Shown in pieces: positions 51,101 to 56,900 of a stretch of DNA of 64,000 nt (position 1 is the stretch's first letter; the number at the start of each line of letters is the position of its first letter). Where the stretch lies: positions 900,722 to 964,721 of the forward strand of contig VXAA01004209.1 in assembly GCA_013399115.1 (NCBI GenBank). Reading direction: 5' to 3'. Made by a program: the position numbers and the translations under genes. This DNA is from Anseranas semipalmata (Eukaryota; Chordata; Aves; Anseriformes; Anseranatidae). The notes under the pieces were generated by a model. It saw only the letters and a program-made list of their open reading frames with translations. It made no database searches and had not been told where the DNA came from.

Positions 51101-52367
51101 GAGCATACAGGGAAGGTTTACTCCTTGTAGAACAATACTTCTTACTTTAGGTAGCCCTAAGCAAATCTTCTCCTTCCTATTAGTCAGTTTTGAATTTTGA
51201 AAGGCTGAAATTCAACTGAGTTACCACTGCTAATTAAGAGAGCACTGCAGGTCACTTCCTTCATTTCTCATTACTTCTCACTAGTTTTATCAAACCACTA
51301 GTTAGCATTCTTCCAGCAAGAAAAGGCACCAAAACGAATGCTGTGTCTCACTGCTCACTCTGTTGCCCTCCTGTGGCTGCAGAGGTAAATTTGTCATATA
51401 TTGGAAGGAACAACCAGCAGTTTGTTCTAAATAGCTTTGAGAGAGGCAGGCAGTACATCGGGCTGCCCAATCATAGAAAATGCTTTCTAGACTATGCGCA
51501 GAGTATTTTAAATTTCAGCTTAATCGCATAAACTATTGTGTCGTACCTCCATTCCAAACTTCTTTTAAACGGATATACTAGATCTCAAAAGCTGAATTTG
51601 TTTCCTGCTCCCTCATTAATGTTTCCTCCCTCTGTGTTTAGGGTCAGTTCATTGAACTGTGCAAGACAATGTATAATATGTTCAGTGAAGACCCCAATGA
51701 ACAAGATCTGTACCATGCTACTGCTGCTGTGACAAGCTTGCTTTTGGAGATAGGTGAAGTTGGTAAGCTCTTCACGGTGCAGCCCACAAAAGAGACAGAC
51801 AGCAGCAGTAACAATTGCAGCAAAACTATTCAGAGCGAGCTGTTTCAGAAGAAAGACAACCAGCAGTACCCCCTTGAACAGCACAAGCCGTTCCAAGGCA
51901 GCCTTGTCACCAACGATGAGGAGGCTGTTTGCACTGACAGCACCCTGGGCATGCAGATGGAAGACATTAAGCTCGAAGACTCTTCTCCCAGGGACAACGG
52001 AGCCTGTTCTTCCATGCTCATTTCTGATGATGATACAAAAGATGATAGTTCGATGTCCTCCTACTCAGTACTGAGTGCAGGTTCGCATGAAGAAGAAAAG
52101 CTGCATTGCGAGGACATCGGTGAAGACACTGTTTTAGTACGGAGCAACAACACCACTTCTCTTCGTAGAAGCACTAGCATTGACAGAGACTGGGCCATCA
52201 CCTTTGAACAATTTTTAGCCTCCCTTTTGACTGAGCCAGCGCTGGTCAGGTACTTTGACAAGCCTGTGTCCATGATGGCTAGGATTACTAATGCTAAAAA
52301 CGTAAGGATGATGGGTAAACCAATAACCTCGGCCAGTGACTATGAAATCTCTACTATGTCGGGATAA
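15013..52367 (+). CDS. TBC1D9: TBC1D9, TBC1 domain family member 9 (coding exons 2-21; exon 1 is upstream)
   Basis: Twenty exons with AG/GT borders join in frame into 1,223 codons plus stop. The translation agrees almost residue for residue with vertebrate TBC1D9 as I remember it (human about 1,266 aa), much better than with TBC1D9B or TBC1D8. Counting from the first Gly here (add about 43 for full length): N-terminal domain 1-100, GRAM1 about 100-170, GRAM2 about 245-320, serine-rich linker 350-430, Rab-GAP TBC domain about 470-660, EF-hand about 845-875, acidic serine-rich tail 985-1223. The TBC catalytic motifs are intact: IERDLHR (IxxDxxR arginine finger, Arg codon 34302-34304) and YCQ (YxQ, 34401-34409), so an active Rab GAP is predicted. 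Family knowledge: GRAM domains bind membranes, and TBC1D9 has been linked to calcium-dependent TBK1 activation in selective autophagy. All introns are GT-AG. No stop or frameshift was found. Confidence 0.97.
15124..21767 (+). other. TBC1D9: TBC1D9 intron 2 (6.6 kb)
   Basis: AT-rich noncoding DNA with one CR1 fragment at 19277-19972. No other gene, RNA or regular repeat was recognised. It ends with a T-rich tract and TATACAG before exon 3. Confidence 0.85.
19277..19972 (-). mobile_element. CR1 LINE fragment, antisense to TBC1D9
   Basis: Read on the - strand it encodes the C-terminal end of the CR1 reverse transcriptase ([20 protein letters not shown] and, further on, [18 protein letters not shown]), then the 3'UTR ending in CCAACCCAAACCATTCTGTG. 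About 696 bp remain. The frame is still open for much of its length, so this copy is rather young, but the catalytic part of the enzyme is missing and it cannot move. The upstream - strand residues to about 20056 are not CR1-like and are flanking DNA. Confidence 0.95.
21768..21886 (+). CDS. TBC1D9: TBC1D9 coding exon 3
   Basis: 119 bp, phase 1 in, phase 0 out. It encodes [20 protein letters not shown] and then an acidic FENENDIN stretch ending GKIQ. Acceptor TATACAG, donor GTAGTT. Confidence 0.96.
21887..23516 (+). other. TBC1D9: TBC1D9 intron 3
   Basis: 1.6 kb of AT-rich DNA. No repeat, RNA gene or extra exon was recognised. Confidence 0.85.
23517..23745 (+). CDS. TBC1D9: TBC1D9 coding exon 4 (start of GRAM1)
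   Basis: 229 bp, phase 0 in, phase 1 out. It encodes [20 protein letters not shown] and then the start of the first GRAM domain with [20 protein letters not shown] and [15 protein letters not shown]. The family uses this domain for membrane contact. Acceptor TGCTAG, donor GTATGT. Confidence 0.97.
23746..25355 (+). other. TBC1D9: TBC1D9 intron 4
   Basis: 1.6 kb, AT-rich; no recognisable element. It ends with a T-rich tract and TTCAG. Confidence 0.85.
25356..25617 (+). CDS. TBC1D9: TBC1D9 coding exon 5 (end of GRAM1)
   Basis: 262 bp, phase 1 in, phase 2 out. It encodes [20 protein letters not shown], finishes GRAM1 with [16 protein letters not shown], and ends with a lysine-rich link, [14 protein letters not shown]. 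Acceptor TTCAG, donor GTAGGT; the final Arg codon is split with exon 6. Confidence 0.97.
25618..26995 (+). other. TBC1D9: TBC1D9 intron 5
   Basis: 1.4 kb with a CR1 fragment at 26418-26668. Otherwise nothing recognised. Confidence 0.85.
26418..26668 (-). mobile_element. CR1 LINE 3' fragment, antisense
   Basis: It begins on the + strand with ATCATAGAATCATTTAGGTT, the inverted CR1 terminus, and continues through CACCTCCCAGGGCAGCCTGT and GAAGAAATTCTTCCTGATAT, standard CR1 3'UTR wording. About 250 bp remain, with no enzyme-coding part. It is more diverged than the copy at 19277. Confidence 0.92.
26996..27203 (+). CDS. TBC1D9: TBC1D9 coding exon 6 (start of GRAM2)
   Basis: 208 bp, phase 2 in, phase 0 out. 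It encodes [20 protein letters not shown] and the second GRAM domain core with [20 protein letters not shown] and SLIIPLRE. Acceptor TTTTTTAG, donor GTAAAT. Confidence 0.97.
27204..29952 (+). other. TBC1D9: TBC1D9 intron 6
   Basis: 2.7 kb, AT-rich, with an A17 run at 29509-29525. No gene, CR1 or RNA was recognised. The - strand open frames near 27441-28071 have low-complexity, non-family sequence. Confidence 0.85.
29953..30159 (+). CDS. TBC1D9: TBC1D9 coding exon 7 (end of GRAM2)
   Basis: 207 bp, phase 0 both ends. It encodes [20 protein letters not shown], then [20 protein letters not shown] which closes GRAM2, then a serine-rich [10 protein letters not shown] linker that differs from the mammalian sequence. 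Acceptor TTCCTAG, donor GTATGT. Confidence 0.97.
30160..31897 (+). other. TBC1D9: TBC1D9 intron 7
   Basis: 1.7 kb, AT-rich, with a short CA repeat at 31498-31509. Nothing else recognised. Confidence 0.85.
31498..31509. repeat. (CA)6 microsatellite
   Basis: Short CA run next to interrupted TG/TA-rich DNA. Confidence 0.7.
31898..32068 (+). CDS. TBC1D9: TBC1D9 coding exon 8 (inter-domain linker)
   Basis: 171 bp, phase 0 both ends. The first third is a serine-rich, poorly conserved stretch. The rest, [20 protein letters not shown] then [14 protein letters not shown], matches TBC1D9 closely. The low conservation and many Ser/Thr suggest a flexible, possibly phosphorylated linker (inference). Confidence 0.96.
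32069..32531 (+). other. TBC1D9: TBC1D9 intron 8
   Basis: 463 bp, AT-rich; nothing recognised. Confidence 0.88.
32532..32682 (+). CDS. TBC1D9: TBC1D9 coding exon 9 (start of TBC domain)
   Basis: 151 bp, phase 0 in, phase 1 out. It encodes [20 protein letters not shown] and [20 protein letters not shown], then [10 protein letters not shown], the first TBC helix with the conserved GIP..RGxLW signature. Acceptor GCTGTTAG, donor GTAAGT. Confidence 0.97.
32995..33290 (-). mobile_element. Ancient CR1/L3-like LINE fragment
   Basis: Read on the + strand, GTGAATCCAGTTAAGCTTCT, then GGCTTTCACAAT, GCAGGGAATTCC, GTGAGAAAATATTCTCT and finally TTTTCCAAAGCTGAGGA and CATACCTCAGG follow in order the inverted wording of old amniote CR1/L3 3' ends (description from memory of the family). 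It is heavily diverged, so it would predate bird-specific CR1 activity. Confidence 0.5.
33575..33775. repeat. Possible ancient amniote interspersed repeat
   Basis: GCTAAGTGCTCTGCCCAAGA followed by AGCAGGAATGGAGCTCAGGA and a CCTGTCTC segment resembles the 'tgacttgcccaag...gcagagctgggat' wording of widespread old amniote repeats. The match is weak and by memory only. Confidence 0.3.
34195..34409 (+). CDS. TBC1D9: TBC1D9 coding exon 10 (TBC catalytic exon)
   Basis: 215 bp, phase 1 in, phase 0 out. It carries both Rab-GAP catalytic motifs: IERDLHR, whose Arg (CGC, 34302-34304) is the arginine finger, and YCQ, whose Gln (34407-34409) is the glutamine finger at the exon's last codon. Between them, [20 protein letters not shown] is nearly invariant in the family. 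The frame runs past the donor GTAATT into intron, but similarity ends there. Confidence 0.98.
34410..36062 (+). other. TBC1D9: TBC1D9 intron 10
   Basis: 1.65 kb, AT-rich. It holds a (TTTGT)n-like tract at 35828-35876 and A/C-rich simple sequence near 34901-34930. Nothing else recognised. Confidence 0.85.
35828..35876. repeat. T/G simple repeat (TTTGT)n
   Basis: Imperfect TTTGT/TTTG units; the short open frames on both strands here are artefacts of this tract. Confidence 0.7.
36063..36180 (+). CDS. TBC1D9: TBC1D9 coding exon 11 (TBC domain)
   Basis: 118 bp, phase 0 in, phase 1 out. It encodes [20 protein letters not shown] and [20 protein letters not shown], core TBC helices. Acceptor TTTTAG, donor GTATGA. 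Confidence 0.97.
36544..36593. repeat. Direct duplication joined to a perfect 12-bp inverted repeat
   Basis: ACAACAGTATCTGAAAGCT occurs at 36544-36562 and 36564-36582. CTGACAACAGTA (36561-36572) is then exactly inverted as TACTGTTGTCAG (36582-36593) around a 9-base loop, giving a stable hairpin. Confidence 0.8.
37052..37097. repeat. Compound microsatellite (TG)n-(AT)n-(GA)n
   Basis: TG-rich units, then ATATATAT, then GAGAGAGAGA. It ends about 80 bp before the exon 12 acceptor. Confidence 0.85.
37176..37461 (+). CDS. TBC1D9: TBC1D9 coding exon 12 (end of TBC domain)
   Basis: 286 bp, phase 1 in, phase 2 out. It encodes [20 protein letters not shown], then [20 protein letters not shown], the C-terminal TBC helices, and ends [10 protein letters not shown]. 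One residue in [11 protein letters not shown] is Cys (TGT, 37352-37354) where I remember Tyr in mammals. Acceptor CAACAG, donor GTATTT. Confidence 0.97.
37462..38601 (+). other. TBC1D9: TBC1D9 intron 12
   Basis: 1.1 kb, AT-rich; no element recognised. Confidence 0.85.
38602..38731 (+). CDS. TBC1D9: TBC1D9 coding exon 13
   Basis: 130 bp, phase 2 in, phase 0 out. It encodes [20 protein letters not shown], then [19 protein letters not shown], the region just after the TBC domain. Acceptor TGACCAG, donor GTAGGA. Confidence 0.97.
40047..41010 (-). mobile_element. CR1 LINE fragment with part of the reverse transcriptase, antisense
   Basis: About 964 bp. On the - strand it encodes a piece of CR1 reverse transcriptase from [17 protein letters not shown] through [20 protein letters not shown] and [20 protein letters not shown], then the 3'UTR ending at TATAATTCCATGATTTTA. 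The enzyme's FADD active-site block reads FADY, so a catalytic aspartate is lost, and there are later frame breaks. It is a dead copy. Confidence 0.95.
42490..42605. repeat. Possible ancient CR1/L3-type repeat remnant
   Basis: AGGAACGTAAGGACTGCTGT followed by ACTGTCTCAG resembles the 'aacataagaactgccatactgggtcag' block of old amniote repeats. It is weak, diverged and recalled from memory. Confidence 0.3.
42940..42960 (+). repeat. T21 polypyrimidine tract of the exon 14 acceptor
   Basis: An uninterrupted run of 21 T ends 8 bases before exon 14 (GTCTTAAG/AAA). It would serve as the polypyrimidine tract for an acceptor with the less usual AAG. Confidence 0.8.
42969..43067 (+). CDS. TBC1D9: TBC1D9 coding exon 14
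   Basis: 99 bp, phase 0 both ends. It encodes [20 protein letters not shown] and [13 protein letters not shown], probably helical and basic. Acceptor CTTAAG, donor GTAAGT. Confidence 0.97.
43068..43185 (+). other. TBC1D9: TBC1D9 intron 14 (118 bp)
   Basis: The smallest intron in the gene. Its acceptor (TTTCAAAAG) has a poor pyrimidine tract, so short-intron definition may matter here (inference). Confidence 0.9.
43186..43254 (+). CDS. TBC1D9: TBC1D9 coding exon 15
   Basis: 69 bp, phase 0 both ends. It encodes [20 protein letters not shown] then LFK, start of the EF-hand-like half. Donor GTAAAG. Confidence 0.96.
43255..44555 (+). other. TBC1D9: TBC1D9 intron 15
   Basis: 1.3 kb, AT-rich. A strong unused-looking acceptor (long T/C tract then CGTAG) lies at 44336-44368; see findings. 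No repeat recognised. Confidence 0.85.
44556..44796 (+). CDS. TBC1D9: TBC1D9 coding exon 16 (EF-hand)
   Basis: 241 bp, phase 0 in, phase 1 out. It encodes [20 protein letters not shown], then [20 protein letters not shown] and the EF-hand [20 protein letters not shown]. The loop (44745-44780) has Asp1, Asn3, Asp5, Asn9 and Glu12, as needed to bind calcium. Position 6, usually Gly, is Leu here. Acceptor TGTTCAG, donor GTAAGG. Confidence 0.97.
44797..47881 (+). other. TBC1D9: TBC1D9 intron 16
   Basis: 3.1 kb. Composition is slightly less AT-rich around 45,000-46,800, with many short open frames on both strands, none family-like. No repeat recognised. Confidence 0.82.
47882..47947 (+). CDS. TBC1D9: TBC1D9 coding exon 17
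   Basis: 66 bp, phase 1 at both ends. It encodes the second EF-hand-like helix segment [20 protein letters not shown], identical to my memory of the mammalian protein. Acceptor TGTTTAG, donor GTAAGT. Confidence 0.96.
48101..48194 (+). mobile_element. CR1 LINE 3' tail, sense
   Basis: About 94 bp containing GTTGGACTAGGTGATCTTGA, GGTCTCTTCCAACCTAAAGG and the terminal octamer-like repeats ATTCTGTGATTCTGTG, the hallmark CR1 3' end. Extreme 5' truncation. Confidence 0.93.
48888..48907. repeat. A20 homopolymer
   Basis: Run of 20 A in intron 17; no retrocopy body upstream was recognised. Confidence 0.85.
49342..49428 (+). CDS. TBC1D9: TBC1D9 coding exon 18
   Basis: 87 bp, phase 1 at both ends. It encodes the acidic [20 protein letters not shown] then DITPECTH. 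Acceptor TGCTTAG, donor GTAGGC. Confidence 0.96.
49589..49602. repeat. (TG)7 microsatellite
   Basis: GTGTGTGTGTGTGT in intron 18. Confidence 0.8.
49744..49760. repeat. 17-bp AT palindrome
   Basis: ATGATATA-T-TATATCAT is a perfect odd palindrome, followed by a partial further copy (ATGATATAT at about 49759-49767). Confidence 0.7.
50367..50441 (+). CDS. TBC1D9: TBC1D9 coding exon 19
   Basis: 75 bp, phase 1 at both ends. It encodes [20 protein letters not shown] then KTDK. Acceptor TTCCTAG, donor GTATGC. Confidence 0.96.
50578..50678 (+). CDS. TBC1D9: TBC1D9 coding exon 20
   Basis: 101 bp, phase 1 in, phase 0 out, only 136 bp after exon 19. It encodes [20 protein letters not shown] then KELPRLNQ, a basic stretch. 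Acceptor ACAATAG, donor GTATTT. Confidence 0.96.
50679..51641 (+). other. TBC1D9: TBC1D9 intron 20
   Basis: 0.96 kb, AT-rich, with a T23 run at 50785-50807. Nothing else recognised. Confidence 0.87.
50785..50807. repeat. T23 homopolymer
   Basis: Run of 23 T about 835 bp before exon 21. Confidence 0.85.
51642..52367 (+). CDS. TBC1D9: TBC1D9 coding exon 21 (last, with stop)
   Basis: 726 bp, phase 0 in, ending in TAA at 52365-52367. It begins [20 protein letters not shown], a conserved helical block. A fast-changing Ser/Gln-rich stretch follows, then the conserved [20 protein letters not shown], an acidic serine cluster, [20 protein letters not shown], and the C-terminal [12 protein letters not shown]. 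Acceptor GTGTTTAG. Confidence 0.98.
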   Translation, partial: GQFIELCKTMYNMFSEDPNEQDLYHATAAVTSLLLEIGEVGKLFTVQPTKETDSSSNNCSKTIQSELFQKKDNQQYPLEQHKPFQGSLVTNDEEAVCTDSTLGMQMEDIKLEDSSPRDNGACSSMLISDDDTKDDSSMSSYSVLSAGSHEEEKLHCEDIGEDTVLVRSNNTTSLRRSTSIDRDWAITFEQFLASLLTEPALVRYFDKPVSMMARITNAKNVRMMGKPITSASDYEISTMSG

Positions 52368-53942
52368 AAGGCAGTTGGTTTTTTTTATTTATTTTTTCTA
52401 TTATGTATTTATTAGTACCTGGCACAGGCCCTGGTATTTTCAAAATATGATTGTTTTCACTAATGTGAAAATGTTGGGGTGCAAACTTAACTATCTTGAA
52501 ATATAATCACTCTTTCTGTGGGAAATATTACACGAATGCAAATTTTATTCAAAATACAGAAAAAATAAGTTGTCAGTGAAGTGTGTGTATTATTAACCTT
52601 TCTGTCAATATAAAATGGTAAAGATTAGTTCTTAACTTCTAAATATAAACTTCATGCCAATATTTATGTGCATTTTTAAAATACACATATAGAGAAATCT
52701 GAGTCTTGAAAGAAAAAAAAAGACAAAACAGTAAGTACCTAAAACTTAAAGGGACACTGTTAACCTGAATAGGACTTCAGGGTGAAATAAAGTTCCAGGC
52801 AGCATCCCAGCAGTATAACTTGTTTTCATAGAACTTTTTTTTTTTTTCCAAAGAGGATAATGTTTTTTAACATATGCTTCAATTTTATTTTTCACAGAAT
52901 CACAGAACTTACTTTAGTAAGGCCTTGACTTTATTTTTTGAATTGAATACATGAAAAATCACTTCAGCGATACCTGCCTGGATCGTAACTTGTGCTGTTT
53001 GAGAATGGTACACTCAGAAGTGAGAAGCGCATTCCAAGTCTAGCTGGCATGTCAGGCAAATGTGGTTAAATGTGGTGATTTCTGCTCCAACAGGACACAG
53101 AGCACATTTGCTGGGTTCAGCCACCTCCAGCTTCACCAAACCCAGCAGAGGGAAAGCCCTTTCCCAGCGGTGGCCAGCAAGGGAAATTCTGCAGCATGAC
53201 CCTGCCTGGAGCTGTATTTCTAACAAGTAGACTTGGAAGCCTTGCTATAGTGCTCCAAAGACAGTGTATGGAGGTACCAAAACAGATTGGTGGAGTCCCT
53301 TTTTAAAAATTGACAGATGTTTTAAAAAATAAATTAAAAAAAAAAAATCTTCTATAGCTGGATCTGCAGCATATATAGCTTAGCTCTTAAAACTAACCTT
53401 TACCACCAACCTATTATATCCTTGTTAGATTAAGAAGTTGAATACCTGTATTGCATACGTCTTCATTTACAACAGTGTAAAGTAGAAGTAATGAAAAAAA
53501 ATCTGCAAGATAATGTAACTGAATGTTTAAGTCTTACTGAGAACACTGTCACTTTATATAAAATGAATAGTATCCTGTATCAGCTTACTGAATAATATGT
53601 TAAAATGAAAGCTGGAGCACCTGCACTTTGAATCCTTGCTTCTTTTATACAGATATTCAGGATTTTTTTTTTTATTTTTGTTAGCTGTTTTATAATTCAT
53701 ATTTGTTCAGTTCAGGATCATGCCTATATGCCTAATCTTTATTTGCCATTTTGAGAATATTTTCTGTAGAATACTGTTGATTTTTTATACTCCTGTATAT
53801 TGCATCCATGTAACTTGCAGATTTTTAGCAGAAGCCGTGTTTAATTCTTTTGTTTTAAAAGAATGCTTTTAAACTGTCAGATAAAGTGGTTTTTAGCCAC
53901 AAATAGGGTAATGTGAACAAATAAAATACACTGCACAGATGT
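52368..53942 (+). other. TBC1D9: TBC1D9 3'UTR (about 1.57 kb)
   Basis: AT-rich untranslated DNA from the TAA to the AATAAA at 53920-53925. It has a T-rich, ATTTA-containing start (about 52381-52412), a possible earlier AATAAA at 52786-52791 and another AATAAA in an A-rich stretch near 53328. The end was chosen because 53920 is followed by a GTGATTTTT-type downstream element. The length is about what I expect for this gene; exact cleavage is inferred. Confidence 0.65.
53920..53925 (+). terminator. Likely TBC1D9 poly(A) signal AATAAA
   Basis: Canonical hexamer; cleavage expected about 15-25 bases on, near the CA-containing CACTGCACAGATG, with GTGATTTTT just downstream. An upstream AATAAA at 52786-52791 could give a short isoform. 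Confidence 0.6.
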
Positions 53943-56900
53943 GATTTTTAACTATTAAAGTCATACTCGAGGGAAAGTAGGTGATTGGGTTTTATTACAA
54001 GGCAAATGGCTTTGAATCTTCGACGCCAGTTTTCAGAACAAAAACATTTGCTGTTTCCATGCCTCGGTTTCTTTAACACTTGAATGTGTTTAATTCCATC
54101 TGCAACAAGCAACCCATGTAGGCCTCTCACACTGCCCAACTTCCTGAAACACTTTTCTGTGCTATGCTCACATTTGGTGACAACAGTTGTTAATGCTTCT
54201 TAAGACCTCCAGGTATTCTATAAACCACCTGTGTTTTGCCATAGCTTACTAGACATGCTTTTAAGTTTTTAAATATTAGAATGTTTTTCACAGGGTAAGC
54301 TGTCAGCCTCACAACCATGGCAGTTACAGAACTGATAATATATATCTAGTCAGTAAATAGATATATTTATTTTTGAAAATTAACATCTCACTATCTATAT
54401 GTATATAAAGTTAATTTAAAAAAGTCTTAATTTCTGAGCACTTTGAATTAATGGCTGTGCTCACATCCCTTGTCTCAGTCATTTTACTGTCAATTTTTTT
54501 TCTTTTGTTGGGAGTTCTCTCCTTTGTGTTCTAGCCCTATATAGACACTATATAACAATCTGAAAAAACAATAGTCTTTCTGTATGTGAGAATATGCAAG
54601 TTGGTTTACATGCATATCAAATCGTGACATTCATTTGAAGCTGTAATCACTATTTTGAAGAATATGACTTTGAGTGTTTTAGCTTCATATGCCAACACCA
54701 GAACAGGGTGCTTCATTGTAAATGTCTGGCAGCTAAATAAGTTATCACAGAAGTCTTCAACACTTCCTTAAGCAGACTTGACCTTTTTCAGTTTGCAGAC
54801 CCCCAAAATATTTCTGTTAGCGTCTGTCATGGTAAAATGAATTTAAGCGTATCAGCAATGTCCCACACACCTCTAGAGATGCATGGACCACAGATGAACA
54901 TTTCATCCTGAAAGGCTTTGCCAGTTTTGCTCTACCCAACGGGGCTGGCAGTGCAGCTTTTATCCTGAAGGTTATTTTGCTGTTACAACTCCTGTAACAA
55001 GAAGAGGCATCCACAAGGATCTCTGCTGTAACAGTAGCCATGTACAAGGTGACTTCTTTTTGTTTTGCTGTGGCAGACTTCCTAGGTAACACAACCATCT
55101 CAGCAAAGATTTTAAGTGTAAGCAACATCATTTTTAAGCATTCCTTTGCTAGAGGAAGCAGCCAGGTGAGCTGATTTTCTCCAGATATTTTGGTAAGGCC
55201 GCTCACCTGACTAGGGCCACACCCAGTGGCCACTTGGTAGGTGCCTATTTGATGGCAAGATCTGCCATGCTCTGGGTGCAAGCTGGTGAGAGGAACGTTA
55301 CAGGAGTTCAGCTGAACAGCACATATTCACGTGGAGACCTTCAAGAAAACGTGAGTGAATATTTAAAGTCTTGTATGTGCGTACATGTGCTGTGCAAGTA
55401 AATCTCTTGATTGATGTGCTTTGAGATAGAGCCTCTCTTTAGTCTGTGAACTGTAGAGATTAGTTAGGGTTGTGAGTCTCACAGCCAGAACAAAAAGGGA
55501 AGACCTTCTTCCTCTTCAGGACTGAGATTTATGACTGGATGCTGACACGTGCTGCCTGTCTGGTCGGGGCAGGGGGGGGAAGGTGCTGCCTGCCCAGAGG
55601 CAGCAGGGTGATGGGGGAGTGGGAGCTTGTGTCATAGAGCTCTACTTTAAAATGGGGGAAAAAAGCCACAAAGAAACGTTAAGTTTTCCTGCAATCTATC
55701 CTTCATGTCACTCCAATACTCATAGCGTATGAAAGTTGAATGGTACCTATTTCCTTTATCGCAGTATCTTGCAGCTCCTGAATTCTGGGCATTAGAGATA
55801 AGGGTTGTGTTTGTTGGGGCGTGTAAAGGTTTGCGTGATGCAACTTCTTGGCAAGCAGATAGAAACCTTGTTCTGTGTTGTATTTAAACCTACTGAAAAC
55901 GTGACATCAAAACAATTTAAAGAGAAAAGCACCTTCAGGGGTCTGAATGCAGTGGCATTGGAGCTTCTGTTACTGCAGATGTTACGTGTCAGGTGCCACA
56001 CTGTAAATGAAGATAGCAGAGGGTAGCGGGTATGTGGTGTGTAAGAGGGTTGTGGGAGAGAAAGGGAATAGCCTCAGTGCAGTTGGTCAAGCTTTCGTTT
56101 GGTAAGCTGTGCACTGTGCTGGGTACTCTCTAAGCTTCTGGATTCCTCCTATCACAGATTTTTCATTATTTATAATTTTGCAGCAGCATTTTGAGACTAT
56201 GGTAATCTGGTCTCTTGACAGTAGGTGCAGTACAGAAGCAAGAAACTGTTGGGAAGGGTTTGAATTCCGTCAGGGTACTTAGCGACAAAATAAAGGTAGT
56301 GCATAAGCCCTGTAAGCCTACAACCTGCCTAAATGAAGAAGCAATAGATCAGAGAAGACACCTGTAGCTGGATCAGCGCATTACAGGTAGGGAGCACAGC
56401 TTGCCAGTTCTCTTCCCATTTAGCTTGTATTCATGTTGATGAGCTCCAATGCTGTTACTCTGCTGGTATCCCTGTCAGTTTATTCTTGCCTGTTGTAGTT
56501 CTTGGTAATTCAGTAATAAGAATATACACTGTAACTAGAAGATACCTTTATCAGAAATGAAATATTAACTGTATTTAAAAACAAAAAAAAAAAAAGTTTG
56601 ATGCTGTTGCATCCATTTTTGTAAGAAAAATGGAGCAGTTGGGCTTAGGCTAAAACATCTCGAAAAAAACCTGAGGAATAGTGTAGGAGTTGGTAGGCTA
56701 GCTGACCTATGATGGAGTGTGCCTCTGTATCCTGGCCTTTTGCATCAGATTCCAGCATGCTGGGCCTCCCATGCTTCAGACCGAGGCATCAACACCTGAG
56801 GCTGCAGGAGAAGGCTGCTCTGGGACTAAAGCTTGCTAGTTTAAATACATGTGGAGGTGCAACTGTATAGCAAGAACGAAACTGAAGCAGTTGCATCTAT

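Noticed and set aside
15013..52367. Assignment to TBC1D9B or TBC1D8
   Set aside because: Segments such as [10 protein letters not shown], KIYxEK linker, [14 protein letters not shown] and [13 protein letters not shown] are TBC1D9-type; the paralogues differ there.
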